Below, one piece after another: positions 27,354 through 37,290 of a DNA stretch of 58,168 bases (within the stretch, counting starts at the first letter, position 1; every line of letters begins with the position of its first letter). Below the pieces are notes generated by a model that was not told the DNA's origin, did not search any database, and was given only the letters and a program-made list of their open reading frames with translations. The DNA is taken from positions 1-58,168 of the forward strand of contig JAAUSG010000008.1 of assembly GCA_012034055.1 (NCBI GenBank), given 5' to 3'. A program made the position numbers and the translations under genes. The stretch is from Leptolyngbyaceae cyanobacterium RU_5_1. GTDB taxonomy: Bacteria > Cyanobacteriota > Cyanobacteriia > Leptolyngbyales > Leptolyngbyaceae.

Positions 27354-30300
27354 ATGCAAACTCCACTGGCTTCAGCGTCAGTACCGTGGCAATTCGTCGG
27401 CATATCGGTACGCTCATGCTCACCCTGGCGGTGATTGTGGTTGGACTCTTCTTTGTCACCACGCTCCAGGTTGACTTGCTGCCGTCGATCACCTATCCCC
27501 GCGTTGGGGTGCGGCTGGATATACCAGGGGTGTCACCTGAAGTGGCTGTAGACGAGGTAACCCGACCGTTGGAAGAAGCCTTATCGGCGACGGAGGGTGT
27601 GATCCAGGTCTACTCGCAAACCCGCGAAGGACAAGTTAGTTTGGATTTGTTTTTCGAGCCAGGGGGTGATATTGACCAGGCGTTGAATGAGGCGACGGCT
27701 GCATTTAATCGAGCCAGGAGCAGGTTACCGGACACGATCGAGGAACCGCGTCTGTTCAAATTTGACCCGTCCCAGTTACCCGTCTATGAGATGGCGTTGT
27801 CGTCCCCATCGCTGCTGCCCGTGGAACTGCGGGTGTTTGGGGATGAAGAGCTGTCCCGTGAGTTGAGTGTGGTCTCTGGAGTGGCCTCTGTGGATGTGTC
27901 GGGGGGTGTTGCAGAGGAGGTGCGGATTACGGTTGATCTGGATCGGTTGCAGGCATTGGGAGTAGGGCTGAGTGATGTGCTCACTGAGCTGGAGCAAACG
28001 AACCAGGACATTTCGGGTGGACGGATTCTGGGGGAAAATTCTGAGCCGTTAACACGGGCGATCGGGCGGTTTCAGAGTGCTGAGGACATTGGTGATTTGT
28101 CGTTTGAGGTTGGGGGGCAGGAGGCAGGAGCCGGGAGTCAGGAGTCAGAAGGCTCTAATCTCCAATCTTCAATCTCCAATCCTCAATCCGCTCGTCGTGT
28201 TTACCTGCGCGACTTTGCCGAAGTAATTGACGGCACGGAGCAACAGCGGATTTTTGTCTCACTGAATGGACAGTCCGCGATTAAGGTGAGTATCCAGAAG
28301 CAGCCGGATGCCAATACGATTCAGGTGGTTGAGGGGGTGAAGCGGCGGATTGAGGAGCTGCGGCGATCGCGGGTGATCCCCGAAGATATGCAACTGACTC
28401 CGACTCTCGATGAATCAGGATTTATTAGTGAGTCGCTGAGTAGTGTCACCAATGCCGCGTTGTCAGGGGCAGTATTGGCTGCTATTGCTGTTTTTGTGTT
28501 TCTCGGATCACTCCGACAGACGTTCATCATCACCTTGACGATTCCGCTCTGTACGCTGGCGGCAGCGATCGCCATGAAGCTCTCTGGGTTCTCCCTGAAT
28601 GTGTTTAGTCTGGCTGGATTGGCCATCAGTGTGGGACAAGCTGTGGATACCTCCGTTGTGATTTTGGAGAACATCCACAAACGGGCAGAAGCGTCTGAGC
28701 AGTTAAGCGCCAAGGCTGATCAGAATGGCCATGCCACTCGGACAACCATCGATCTGGTTGAAGCCAGTAGCCGGGAGGTCGAGTCGTCTCTGGTGGCAGC
28801 AACGGGAACAAACCTGGCGTCTGTCTTGCCGTTTGTGTTGATCGGTGGCTTCATCTCCCTGCTCTTTAACGAGTTAATTTTGACCATCTGCTTTGCAGTG
28901 GCGGCATCATTGATTGTGGCGATTACCGTTGTACCGATGCTGGCCTCGCGGCTATTGGCAATCAAATGGTCCAGTCGAATCAACCGGTTCTGGCCAATTC
29001 GCCAATTTAACCAGCGGTTTGATGCGGCAACGCGCGGCTATGCCAGGCTACTAACCAGGATGGTGCAGCATCGACTGTTGGTGATCGCGATCGTGTTTTT
29101 CATCCTGGGCGGCGGTGGGTTACTGATGATTGGTCAGATTCCGCAAGAGATTCTGCCTCGTATCAGTAATGGACAAGCCAACCTGAACGCTCAGTTTCCA
29201 CCGGGAACCCCGATCGCAGACAGCCGCAAAGTGATGGCGGAGGTGGACAAGATCTTGCAATCCCAGCCGGAAACCGAGTACGTGTTCACAACTGTGGGCG
29301 GCTTTCTATTTGGCAGCAACACCAGCCAGAACCGCAGCGGGGGTCTAGCACGATCACCCTCAAGCCTGGCAGCAATGTGGAGTCCTTCGTGACTAAAGTC
29401 ACCCAAGAAATTAGAAAGCTGAACCTGGTTGACATTCGCCTCCGGGTTAACCCTGGTCAGGTGCGGGGCTTGATTTTGACCAACTCGCCGGTTCGAGGCG
29501 CAGAGGTGGATGTGATCCTGCAGGACCGGATGACCAAACACTCAGACAGGCAGGCAGACAGGTGCTGCAAGCGCTGGAGCAACAGGCAACGCTGACCAGC
29601 TTCCGACCCGATGCCGACGATCGCCAGCCCGAAATCCAAATCCGCCCTGACCTGGAACGCCTGGCTGCCCTGAACCTGAATACTCAGGACATTGGTGATA
29701 CATTGAGAACCGCGATCGAAGGCTCAACACCAACCCAGATCCAGCGTGGTAATCGTCTGGTGGATGTGCGGGTCGAACTGAACGAAGCCGCCATTCGCAC
29801 CCCTTCGCAACTGGAGCGGCTGCCGTTGTTTACCCAGGGAAATCAGCAAGTTCGCCTGGGGGACGTGGCTCGGATTGAAGACGGACAGGCCCCGGGCGAA
29901 ATTCAACGGATCAACCAACGCCAGGTTTACCTGATTGCAGGCAACTTAACTGAAGGAGCCAGTTTAGGTGCCGCCCTGGAGCAGGTAGACGCTGTCCTGA
30001 AAACAGTGGAACTGCCAGAAGGCGTCAGTGCCTTGCCCAGTGCAGCGGCGCAAAGTAATCAACAACTGCAAGCCGCATTGCCCCTGTTAGGCGGACTGGC
30101 GGCATTCCTGGTGTTTGTGGTCATGGCCGTGCAGTACAACTCCCTGGTTGATCCGCTGGTGATTATGTTCACGCTGCCGCTGGCGTTGGCAGGCGGAATT
30201 CTGGGATTGTTTGTGACGCAAACCGCGATCGGGGCAACGGTGATTGTGGGAGCCGTGCTGCTGGTTGGAATTGTGGTCAACAACGCGATCATCATGGTGG

Positions 30301-30635
30301 AAACGGCCAACCAGATTCGTGAGCAGGAACGGGTTGACCGTCGCACCGCCATTCTCAAAGCTGCCCCGCAACGACTGCGCCCAATTATGATGACCACCGT
30401 CACGACCGTTCTGGGCATCTTTCCCCTGGCTCTGGGGGGCGGACAAGGCTCAGAGTTTTTGCAACCGCTTGGGATCGTCGTGTTTTCGGGGATGTCCCTG
30501 GCAACGCTGCTCACCCTGTTCATCATTCCCTGCTTTTATCTGCTGCTCCACGACTTTTTCAACTGGCGACCTGGCAAGAAGAAGCCGAGGGTAAAACCAG
30601 TTGAAAGTCCAGTGTTGTCAGAGATTCAAAGATGA
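27354..30635 (+). pseudogene. RND efflux pump inner-membrane transporter, at least two frameshifts
   Basis: The inner-membrane proton/drug antiporter of the HAE/AcrB type that partners the adaptor upstream. Family motifs include IRRHIGTLMLTLAVI (helix 1), VDLLPSITYPRVGV, GQAVDTSVVILENI (proton-relay Asp region of helix 4) and the second-half MVTTVLGIFPLAL. The open frame stops near 29390. Restoring one G in the five-G run at 29336-29341 continues as SSTITLKPGSNV; restoring one G at 29523-29524 continues as QGPDDQTLRQAG into the frame ending at 30635. The ATG at 27354 also joins only if one C is added near 27363. An in-frame repeat insert lies at 28111-28189. Confidence 0.88.
28111..28189 (+). 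repeat. Low-complexity repeat inserted in frame in the RND pump
   Basis: GGAGGCAGGAGCCGGGAG and CTCCAATCTTCAATCTCC blocks encode a Gly/Gln/Ser-rich peptide ending NPQSARR. They interrupt the periplasmic domain between FEVGG and VYLRDFAEV, which normally follow each other closely. Confidence 0.75.
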
Positions 30636-31085
30636 GTGCTGCATGAACACGACCGGAAGCCTGAATAGCCGGGAGGCGAGATTGGAAAGACCAAATTTTC
30701 GCTGCAGCGATCGCGGCAATTCCTGCCAGGCAACCCGCTCAAACCCAAATCGCTGATAGAACTGGGCCAGTTGGTGACCCAGACACTCCAGATAAAGTGG
30801 CTGAGTCGCCTGCTGAATCAGGTGCCTGGTTAAGTGTGATCCCAATCCACTCCCTCGCCAATTGCGGGCTACCACTAAACTGCCAAGCTCCTGGGCCCCC
30901 GCAAACGATCGCAGTTGACCACAGGCAATCACCCTTCCCTCACACTCAACCACCCAAAACTGAGACCAGCGTAGCTGAGTTGGGTCAAGCCTGGCAGCCA
31001 GTACCAGCTTGCGAATTGTCCATTGGTCCTGGCTGCAGGCTGGACGAATCATGCAATTTGCTGGAAGGGAAGATTGATCAACCAT
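30618..31085 (-). CDS. GNAT family N-acetyltransferase
   Basis: A small acetyl-CoA-dependent acyltransferase. The acetyl-CoA site is the motif-A stretch ELGSLVVARNWRGSGLGSHL (Arg-Gly-x-Gly-x-Gly/Ser type) in the middle, followed by LYLECLGHQLAQFYQRFGF, the usual motif-B tyrosine-and-phenylalanine segment. The first plausible starts are ATG 31154, 31085 or 31052; I chose 31085 because the residues before it look like translated leader, but 31052 (MIRPAC) is nearest the domain start. The last 18 nt overlap the RND gene end on the other strand. Substrate is unknown. Confidence 0.82.
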   Translation of the reverse strand: MVDQSSLPANCMIRPACSQDQWTIRKLVLAARLDPTQLRWSQFWVVECEGRVIACGQLRSFAGAQELGSLVVARNWRGSGLGSHLTRHLIQQATQPLYLECLGHQLAQFYQRFGFERVAWQELPRSLQRKFGLSNLASRLFRLPVVFMQHSSLNL

Positions 31086-31327
31086 ATGGCGGCTTGCAAA
31101 TGTATTGCGCCTAAATTTGCATCTACCAGTATAAAAATACCACGTTAGGATCATGACGACCCTATCCGAAACGTGGTAACAGTTTAAGGCAATACTCAGT
31201 TCTAAAGCTTTTTCAGATAGGGTTTAAACACTTACCCAAGAATCTATGGCGATCAGCACTCAGGCTAAAATCGACAAGCTTTTTGGATAGCGTCTAACTC
31301 GACTGACAACTTACAATCACTTCCGGA

Positions 31328-32649
31328 ATGTCTTCCATCGCGTTTGAGGTTTTGTTCATTTTTCTCTTAATTATTGCCAACGGCGTGTTTGCAATGTCAG
31401 AGATTGCCGTTGTATCAGCCCGAAAAATTCGACTCGAACAATGGGCCAAACGGGGTAACACTAAAGCACGAGCTGCATTAAAGCTGGTCAATTCACCCAA
31501 TAATTTTCTGTCCACCGTTCAGATTGGCATCACCCTCATCGGCATCTTGAGCGGAGCGATCGGCGGAGCCACAATTGCCCTGAGATTAAAGACATTCCTG
31601 GATTCTGTTCCCCCGCTCAATGTTTACAGTGAAGCCATCAGCATTGGCATCGTCGTTTCAGTGATCACTTACTTATCGCTTGTCGTCGGCGAACTGGTTC
31701 CCAAACGCCTGGCAATGCACAATCCTGAGCAGATTGCCTGCTCAGTCGCCGCACCGATGCGGACATTATCTCGAATCACCGCTCCCGTCGTGTATCTGCT
31801 AACTACATCAACCGATTGGCTCCTCAAGCTGCTTGGCATCCGAGCTACCGAAGCAGACCTCGTGACTGAAGAGGAAATCAAAGTGTTGATCGAGCAAGGC
31901 ACCCAAGCGGGCATGTTTGAAGAAACTGAGCAAGAGATTGTCTCGCGAGTATTTCGGCTGGCGATCGCCCGGTTAAATCCCTGATGACCCCGCGCACCAG
32001 TATTACCTGGCTGGATATCGATGCACCACCAGACGAGACGCAGCAAGAGGTTTTTGAGCATACCCATTCCCGGTATCCGGTTGGACAAGGCAGCCTTGAT
32101 AACTGCCTGGGAATTGTTCGCGCCAAAGACCTGTTATCGTCCTACCTGGCAGGACAGGGGATTGATCTGCAGGCACACCTGCACCCCCCCCTATTCGTCG
32201 CCGAAAATACCCGTGCACTCAAGGTGCTAGAAACCTTCCGCGAGTCGGGAACCCATATTGCTCTAGTAACGGATGAATACGGCGGTATCGAAGGATTGTT
32301 GACGTTAAACGACCTGGTGGAAGCCATCGTGGGGGAACTCCCGTCTGCAGAGCACCCAGAAGATCCGCAAATTGTCCAGCGTGAGGATGGATCCTGGTTG
32401 GTGGATGGACTGCTTTCGGTTGACGAACTGAAAGAGTTGCTAGAACGAGAAGAATTGCCCAGTGAGGAAAAAGGACACTACCGAACAATGGGTGGGCTAA
32501 TGATGTCCTTCTTGGGGCGGGTTCCATCCGCAGGCGACCACTTTGAGTGGGACGGCTTTCGCTTTGAAGTCATGGACATGGACGGAACACGGGTTGACAA
32601 GGTTTTAGTGATGCAGATTCCGGTAAACAATGGACTTTCAAGCATTTGA
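31328..32649 (+). pseudogene. CNNM/CorC-HlyC family membrane protein (hemolysin-type), frameshifted
   Basis: A CNNM/HlyC-CorC family protein: a DUF21 membrane domain (three to four helices, first frame residues ~1-190, including ANGVFAMSEIAVVSARK), two CBS domains (FVAENTRALKVLETF; ALVTDEYGGIEGLLT) and a CorC_HlyC domain at the C-terminus. These proteins are linked to Mg2+/cation homeostasis. The first frame ends at 31984 and the second runs to 32649. Adding one G at 31959-31962 joins RVFRLGDRPVKSLMTPRTS, a family-standard sequence. Two overlapping partial frames are therefore one gene. Confidence 0.87.
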
Positions 32650-32709
32650 TCTGCAGTACACACTCCGATGTAACAATATTGAGACTGATTCTCTAGCGGT
32701 ATCCATCGC

Positions 32710-32778
32710 AAACCTCGGAGGTTTTAACCCAGAATCAAGCATCTGACCAGCGTATGTGACTTAAACCTCCGAGGTTTT
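32710..32778. repeat. Inverted repeat AAACCTCGGAGGTTTT
   Basis: AAACCTCGGAGGTTTT (32710-32725) faces AAACCTCCGAGGTTTT (32763-32778). Each arm is itself nearly palindromic. It lies between the CorC-type and toxin-antitoxin genes and could form one large hairpin or two small ones. Confidence 0.7.
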
Positions 32779-32862
32779 GGTCAAGATGCATCAGTCCTAA
32801 CCTAACAATCAAGGTTCCAAAGCGTAGACCGAGTGGTATTGCATAACCACGAATGATACACT

Positions 32863-32889
32863 TGAATACATATCTTTAGTGTGTATTCA
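32863..32889. promoter_or_regulatory. Candidate autoregulatory operator of the RHH/MazF pair
   Basis: TGAATACA (32863-32870) and TGTATTCA (32882-32889) form an 8-bp perfect inverted repeat ending just before the antitoxin ATG at 32891. Ribbon-helix-helix antitoxins normally repress their own operon from such a site. Direct binding is inference. Confidence 0.5.
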
Positions 32890-32890
32890 C

Positions 32891-33139
32891 ATGGCACATC
32901 ATCGAATTAACATCACGCTTCCGGCTGAAACACTACAACAGCTTGATGAACTTGTACCAAAGGGCGATCGCAGTCGTTTTATCCATGCTGCCATTCAGTC
33001 CTATATTGCCCACATTCAGAAAGAGAACCTGCGACAACAGCTAAAAGAAGGCGCGATTCAGCGTGCTGAACGCGATCGCCAGTTAACGGACGACTGGTTC
33101 GCGCTTGAGGAAGAAGCATGGCAGCAAAACGCAAATTAG
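32891..33139 (+). CDS. Ribbon-helix-helix antitoxin
   Basis: An 82-residue antitoxin paired with the MazF-type gene that overlaps its 3' end by about 22 nt. The N-terminus HHRINITLPAETLQQLDELV has the short beta strand plus helix pattern of CopG/RHH DNA-binding domains; RSRFIHAAIQSYI gives the second helix. The charged C-terminal half would wrap the toxin. The ATG at 32891 is preferred over the upstream frame extension at 32879, because it sits right after the operator-like repeat and starts the RHH strand. Confidence 0.85.
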   Translation: MAHHRINITLPAETLQQLDELVPKGDRSRFIHAAIQSYIAHIQKENLRQQLKEGAIQRAERDRQLTDDWFALEEEAWQQNAN

Positions 33140-33488
33140 CACAGCCTAAACGTGGAGAGATTTATCTTGTTAGCTTTGACCCAACTGTAGGGGCTGAGAT
33201 TCAAAAACGCGCCCTGCTTTGGTCTTGCAGAACGATGTTGCCAATGAATTCAGTCCGATTACAATTGTTGCTGCTATTACCTCCCAATTTGATGACAGAC
33301 TGTATCCAACCGAAGTACTGATTCAGTCCCCTGAAGGTGGACTTACGGTTAGCTCAGTCGTCTTACTCAATCAAATTCGTTCTATTGATAAACAGCGACT
33401 GATAAAGAGTCTTGGCAAGCTGACAGACGAAACGATGATTCAGGTAGACCAGGCCATTCAAATTAGCCTGGGGCTGATTGAAATTTAA
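33118..33488 (+). pseudogene. MazF-type endoribonuclease toxin, frameshifted
   Basis: A MazF/PemK-type toxin (mRNA-cleaving endoribonuclease). The start frame has KRGEIYLVSFDPTVGAEIQK, typical of MazF. It then breaks. Adding one A to the five-A run at 33203-33207 gives KTRPALVLQNDVANEF and continues into TIVAAITSQFDD and VLLNQIRSIDKQRL, the conserved MazF core, ending at 33488. As written the toxin would be non-functional while its antitoxin is intact. Restored length is about 123 residues, normal for the family. Confidence 0.85.
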
Positions 33489-33514
33489 CTCATGCTTATG
33501 GAACTGTTCACGGG

Positions 33515-35749
33515 TTAGCGAGATTTGAGATCAGAAATGGCGTTGCGGGTCATGGCGGCGATCGCCTGATCCGTTGCTTTGGGCAGGTGGTAGTACTTGC
33601 CGCCAGAGTGCTTTGCCAGCTCTTTGGCAAATCCGGTGGAAATGAATTTGTTTTCCGTATCAATCACCAGTAGCTGGAAGCCGATCGCTCGAATTTTGGC
33701 CGCAATATCCAGCAATTCCGCTTTAATGTCAGGCTTTTCACCGTCCAGGATGGGTTCACCGAGCGATCGCGCCAGTGGAATGTTGCCCCGCCCATCCGTA
33801 ATCGCCACAATCACGACTTGTCCGATATCCCCAGACTGTTGAGCATTCGTCCCCACCCGCACTGCTTGCGTCAACCCATGCGCCAGTGGCGATCCCCCGC
33901 CACAGGGCAGCCGATCCATCCGGCGTTTGGCCGCTTCAATCGATCGCGTCGGCGGCAACAGCACTTCTGCTTTTTCTCCTCGGAAGGGAATCAGGGCTAC
34001 CTGGTCGCGATTCTGATACGCTTCCGTCAGCAGCCGCAACACTGCCCCCTTCGCCGACTGCATTCGGTTCAGTGCCATTGATCCCGATGCATCCACGACA
34101 AAGACCACCAGTGCTCCAGCCTTGCGTGCCAGGCGTTTAGCCCGGATGTCAGACTGTTCAACGAAGACACGTTTACGTGGGAGTGAGGACTGAGGATTGA
34201 GGACTGAGGACTGAGGGGTTTTGAATTGCTCCCCATCTCCCCATCTCCCGTTCGGCTGACGCTCAGGGAAGCCCAGCTCCCTATCTCCGCCCCCCGCTCT
34301 CTGTCTTCGCGATTTCTGGTACGGTGCGGCTGCTCGTAAGGTCGCATCCACAGCAATGCGGCGAACGGCACCCTTCGGTATAAACGGCTTGATATAGCGT
34401 CCCCGGTCTTCCGAGAAGATCAGGGTACGGCTGCCAGATTTTCCGTGACGAGTTGCCATTTGGGCAAAATAAAGCACCTCTGGATCTAAAATCACCCCTT
34501 CAGGATCGAAGACAAACTCTTCGGGAATGGTGGTTTGCTCCTGGTCCGGTTCGCTGGTGTCTTCGTCCTCCTTTTCCTCATCTAGGTCTTGTTCTTGCTC
34601 AGACTGATCCTGGGGTGGGGGTGGCGGCGGTGCTTCCTCTGGCGGCGGTGGAATCATGATCGCGCGCGGCACGATCACCAGTTCAACTGCGCAGCGCAAA
34701 TCCTCAGAGATAACTTCGGTGCGCCCCTCCAAGGCCGCATGAGCTTTGGCAACCCGAACGGCAAACAGCTCGGCACGGTGTCCCTGCACACTGCCACGAA
34801 TCGCTTCTTCTACCAGGTACGCCACCTGCTCTGGTTTGATCTGGACATCCTTGAGCCATTCCCGCGCCAGGATAATCTGAGTTTTCAGCAAGTCAATATC
34901 CTCAGCGTACTGCTTGAGAAATTCTTGCGGAGAATCCGCGTAACAGGTGGCTTGCTCAACGGCTTGAACGCGATCGTCCAGACCCAATACCCTATCTGCC
35001 GAAAGGGCGATCGCAATCCGATCCAGCAGATGATTGCGCAAATCCCCTTCATCGGGATTGTAGGTTGCAATCAGCAGCGGCTTGCAGGGATGCTGAAAGC
35101 TGATCCCTTCTCGCTCAATCTGATTTCGCCCCTCTGTCAGTACCGTCAACAGCAAATTCGCAATCTGGTCTTCCAGCAGATTAATCTCATCCACATACAG
35201 CACTCCCCGATGCGCTTCTGCCAGCAACCCAGGCTGAAAAACCGTTTCCCCTCGCTTGATAGACTGGCTCACATCCACCGATCCCAGGAGCCGATCTTCC
35301 GTCACACCTAATGGAATCTGGATAAATGGAGCAGGAATAATTTCGGTAGGGAGATTGAAGATTGAAGATTGAAGATTGGAGATTGGAGATTGGAGATTGG
35401 AGATTGAAGATTGGGAATTCTCCGCGTCCTCCTCTACCTCTTTCTCTCCCTGTCCCCCATTTGCCATTCGCCATTCGCCATTCGCCATTCCCTTAATCGT
35501 TTCGTCGTCCCACTCTTCCGGCAAATTTGGGTCACAGTTGAGTGAACCTTTGACAATTTCAATGGGAGGCAGCAGAGCGTAGAGCGATCGCGCCATCACA
35601 GATTTTGCGGTTCCGCGTCGTCCGGCGATCACGACGCCGCCCAAACCTGGATCGACGGCTGCCAATAGTAACGCCAGCTTGATCGCTTCCTGTCCAACAA
35701 CAGCAGCAAGGGGAAAGGCGATCGGGGTTGATGGGCTAAGGGTGGGCAT
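33515..35749 (-). CDS. chlD: Magnesium chelatase subunit D
   Basis: ChlD forms, with ChlI, the ATP-driven motor that inserts Mg2+ into protoporphyrin IX through ChlH, the first step of chlorophyll synthesis. The 744-residue protein has an N-terminal AAA+ domain (Walker A GRRGTAKS, residues 43-50; [10 protein letters not shown] at ~183-192), a Pro-rich and acidic linker (residues ~366-405) and a C-terminal integrin-I domain with MIDAS DASGS (residues 553-557). It is about 70 residues longer than usual. Residues ~88-133 and ~486-524 are translations of low-complexity repeats inserted in frame. Conserved blocks on either side stay in register. Confidence 0.96.
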   Translation of the reverse strand: MPTLSPSTPIAFPLAAVVGQEAIKLALLLAAVDPGLGGVVIAGRRGTAKSVMARSLYALLPPIEIVKGSLNCDPNLPEEWDDETIKGMANGEWRMANGGQGEKEVEEDAENSQSSISNLQSPISNLQSSIFNLPTEIIPAPFIQIPLGVTEDRLLGSVDVSQSIKRGETVFQPGLLAEAHRGVLYVDEINLLEDQIANLLLTVLTEGRNQIEREGISFQHPCKPLLIATYNPDEGDLRNHLLDRIAIALSADRVLGLDDRVQAVEQATCYADSPQEFLKQYAEDIDLLKTQIILAREWLKDVQIKPEQVAYLVEEAIRGSVQGHRAELFAVRVAKAHAALEGRTEVISEDLRCAVELVIVPRAIMIPPPPEEAPPPPPPQDQSEQEQDLDEEKEDEDTSEPDQEQTTIPEEFVFDPEGVILDPEVLYFAQMATRHGKSGSRTLIFSEDRGRYIKPFIPKGAVRRIAVDATLRAAAPYQKSRRQRAGGGDRELGFPERQPNGRWGDGEQFKTPQSSVLNPQSSLPRKRVFVEQSDIRAKRLARKAGALVVFVVDASGSMALNRMQSAKGAVLRLLTEAYQNRDQVALIPFRGEKAEVLLPPTRSIEAAKRRMDRLPCGGGSPLAHGLTQAVRVGTNAQQSGDIGQVVIVAITDGRGNIPLARSLGEPILDGEKPDIKAELLDIAAKIRAIGFQLLVIDTENKFISTGFAKELAKHSGGKYYHLPKATDQAIAAMTRNAISDLKSR
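34178..34297 (-). repeat. Low-complexity repeat inserted in chlD (site 2)
   Basis: GGGAGTGAGGACTGAGGA-type repeats and CCCCATCTCCCCATCTCCC occupy the region that encodes residues ~486-524. They lie just before the conserved [16 protein letters not shown] segment and add a Gly/Pro/Gln-rich peptide without breaking the frame. Confidence 0.75.
35350..35491 (-). repeat. Low-complexity repeat inserted in chlD (site 1)
   Basis: Tandem GATTGGAGATTGGAGATT heptamers (35355-35413) plus a CGCCATTCGCCATTCGCC tract (35464-35489) are translated as [13 protein letters not shown] and [11 protein letters not shown], residues ~88-133. The block ends just before [15 protein letters not shown], the next conserved ChlD segment. 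Confidence 0.85.
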
Positions 35750-35963
35750 AACTTTGACTCTGACGCGCTCCGGATCTCAGCATAGCAAGATCTAAGGAAT
35801 ACAGAATTTAGGAGCCAGGAGAGAGGCTGAATTCTGTATTCTGACTCCTGACTCCTGCACTACCCAAATGTCCCGGCTTAAACCAGTAGCCGTTGTTCAA
35901 ATGGAAGCGATTACACGACAAGAGTAGTTAGAGCGGCGACAGGCAAGCCTGACCTTTAGGTTG

Positions 35964-37142
35964 TTAATTGTTGGTGGTTGGGCGAATCAAGACGACTGGG
36001 GTTTGTTCGTCGGCGTTTTCCGGCTGGGTTTTTTCTGAGAGCCTGTTTTAGCAAGGGTACAGAGGCATCAGAGGTGGCTGCCAGGATTTTTACGGCTCCC
36101 AGGTCGTTGACATCGACGATCGCCGCTGCCAATCCAGTTTCCTGTTTAATCTGCTCGACGACGCGTTGGGGATTTTCGGGGCCCAGCACGATGAATTGGT
36201 CGAAGGGTGGTAGGGTTCCAGTGACATCATCGATTAGCCGTGCTTGCTCTCCAGCGAGCTGGTAGAAGACACCGGGTCTACGGAAGAGTTTGGCGATCGC
36301 GCCAACAAAAATGCAACTAATACCCGCACTGAACCCACAACATCAATTAAGGATTGCATTCCACACGCAGTCGCCAAACTGGAGGTCGGCAAGAACAAAT
36401 AACACAGCCGTTTGGCAACCCAGCCGGGTTTAATCTCACTGGGATCTCGGAAACGCCCTTGCATGATAGCGATTGGGCTTTCTCCAATCGTCACAATGTC
36501 TCCTGGCTTCGCATGGGGTTGCACATAGCGCTTGACAACCTCGGCCGGTTCGTCGAGTTCCGTCAACAGATGCGTCCGAATTGGCAGCACGTCTGCATTT
36601 ATCGTCGATCGCCAGCTCTGAGAATCCTCCGGAGTGGGAAACTGAAATGGCACCACCACATGCCGCACCTTGGGAATCCGTCCTTGTGGTCCGTAGGTCA
36701 AGTAATGCAGCTGAATCCAGGCAGTCTTTAGCTGGCTGAGGTCTGTGCCTTGAATGTCTACCTGAACTTCCAATCGAGTGCGCTTGCCAATCTTGACAAT
36801 GTAGGCAAACCAGTAGTCATCGAGACGGGCAGACGCATCCGGGTGATGGGCAATGATCCGCGCTTTCCAGGTGATACCGTCCAAACTGCCATTGGAAAAC
36901 AGCTTCACGGCCACCTGCACATCTGGCACCATAATTTCCAGCCGCTGGGTGCGGTTAATCAACTCCATCTCGCCAACGAGCAAATACCGCTGAGGTTCTT
37001 CCACCTTGAGCTGCCAATTGCCGACTGTTGCGTCCAACTTGTTGCCAGGACGACGACGGTACTGCACTTCCAAGCCCAGAAGATACAGCCCAATGATCAG
37101 AATGCCTGTTGCCAAACTAATTGCGAGAAGTTGGAGAAGCAC
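35964..37142 (-). pseudogene. CofE-like (F420-0:gamma-glutamyl ligase family) protein, frameshifted
   Basis: A cyanobacterial member of the F420-0 gamma-glutamyl ligase family; F420 synthesis is not usual in cyanobacteria, so its substrate is unknown. An N-terminal membrane helix precedes the domain with GDIVTIGESPIAIMQGRF, GWVAKRLCYLFLP and DVNDLGAVKILAAT. The frame read from 37280 breaks after VLVAFLL; adding one G at about 36303 (minus strand) restores GAIAKLFRRPGVFYQLAGEQ. A second one-base excess (four A instead of three) near 36010 shifts the C-terminus; correcting it gives TPVVLIRP and a stop at 35964. The likely start is GTG 37142. Confidence 0.8.
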
Positions 37143-37290
37143 GAGTACCTCTGTGAAGTGGGAGAGATGGGGAGATGGGGAGGTGAGGGAGGTGAGGGAG
37201 GTGGAGATGCAAAGGAGGACACGGAGACGCGGAGAGGTGGAGATGCGGAGAATTTCCAATCTGCAATCTAAAATCTGCAATCTACAATCC
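37143..37290. repeat. Low-complexity and heptamer repeat tract
   Basis: GGGGAGATGGGGAGGTGAGG-type repeats followed by GATTGCAGATTTTAG heptamers fill the gap between the epimerase stop and the CofE-like gene. A frame open through it creates a false 46-residue N-terminal extension on the ligase. Confidence 0.8.

Noticed and set aside
25797-30635. RND pump as two independent genes
   Set aside because: The frames fit one AcrB-type protein in order when one G is restored at each of two short G runs.
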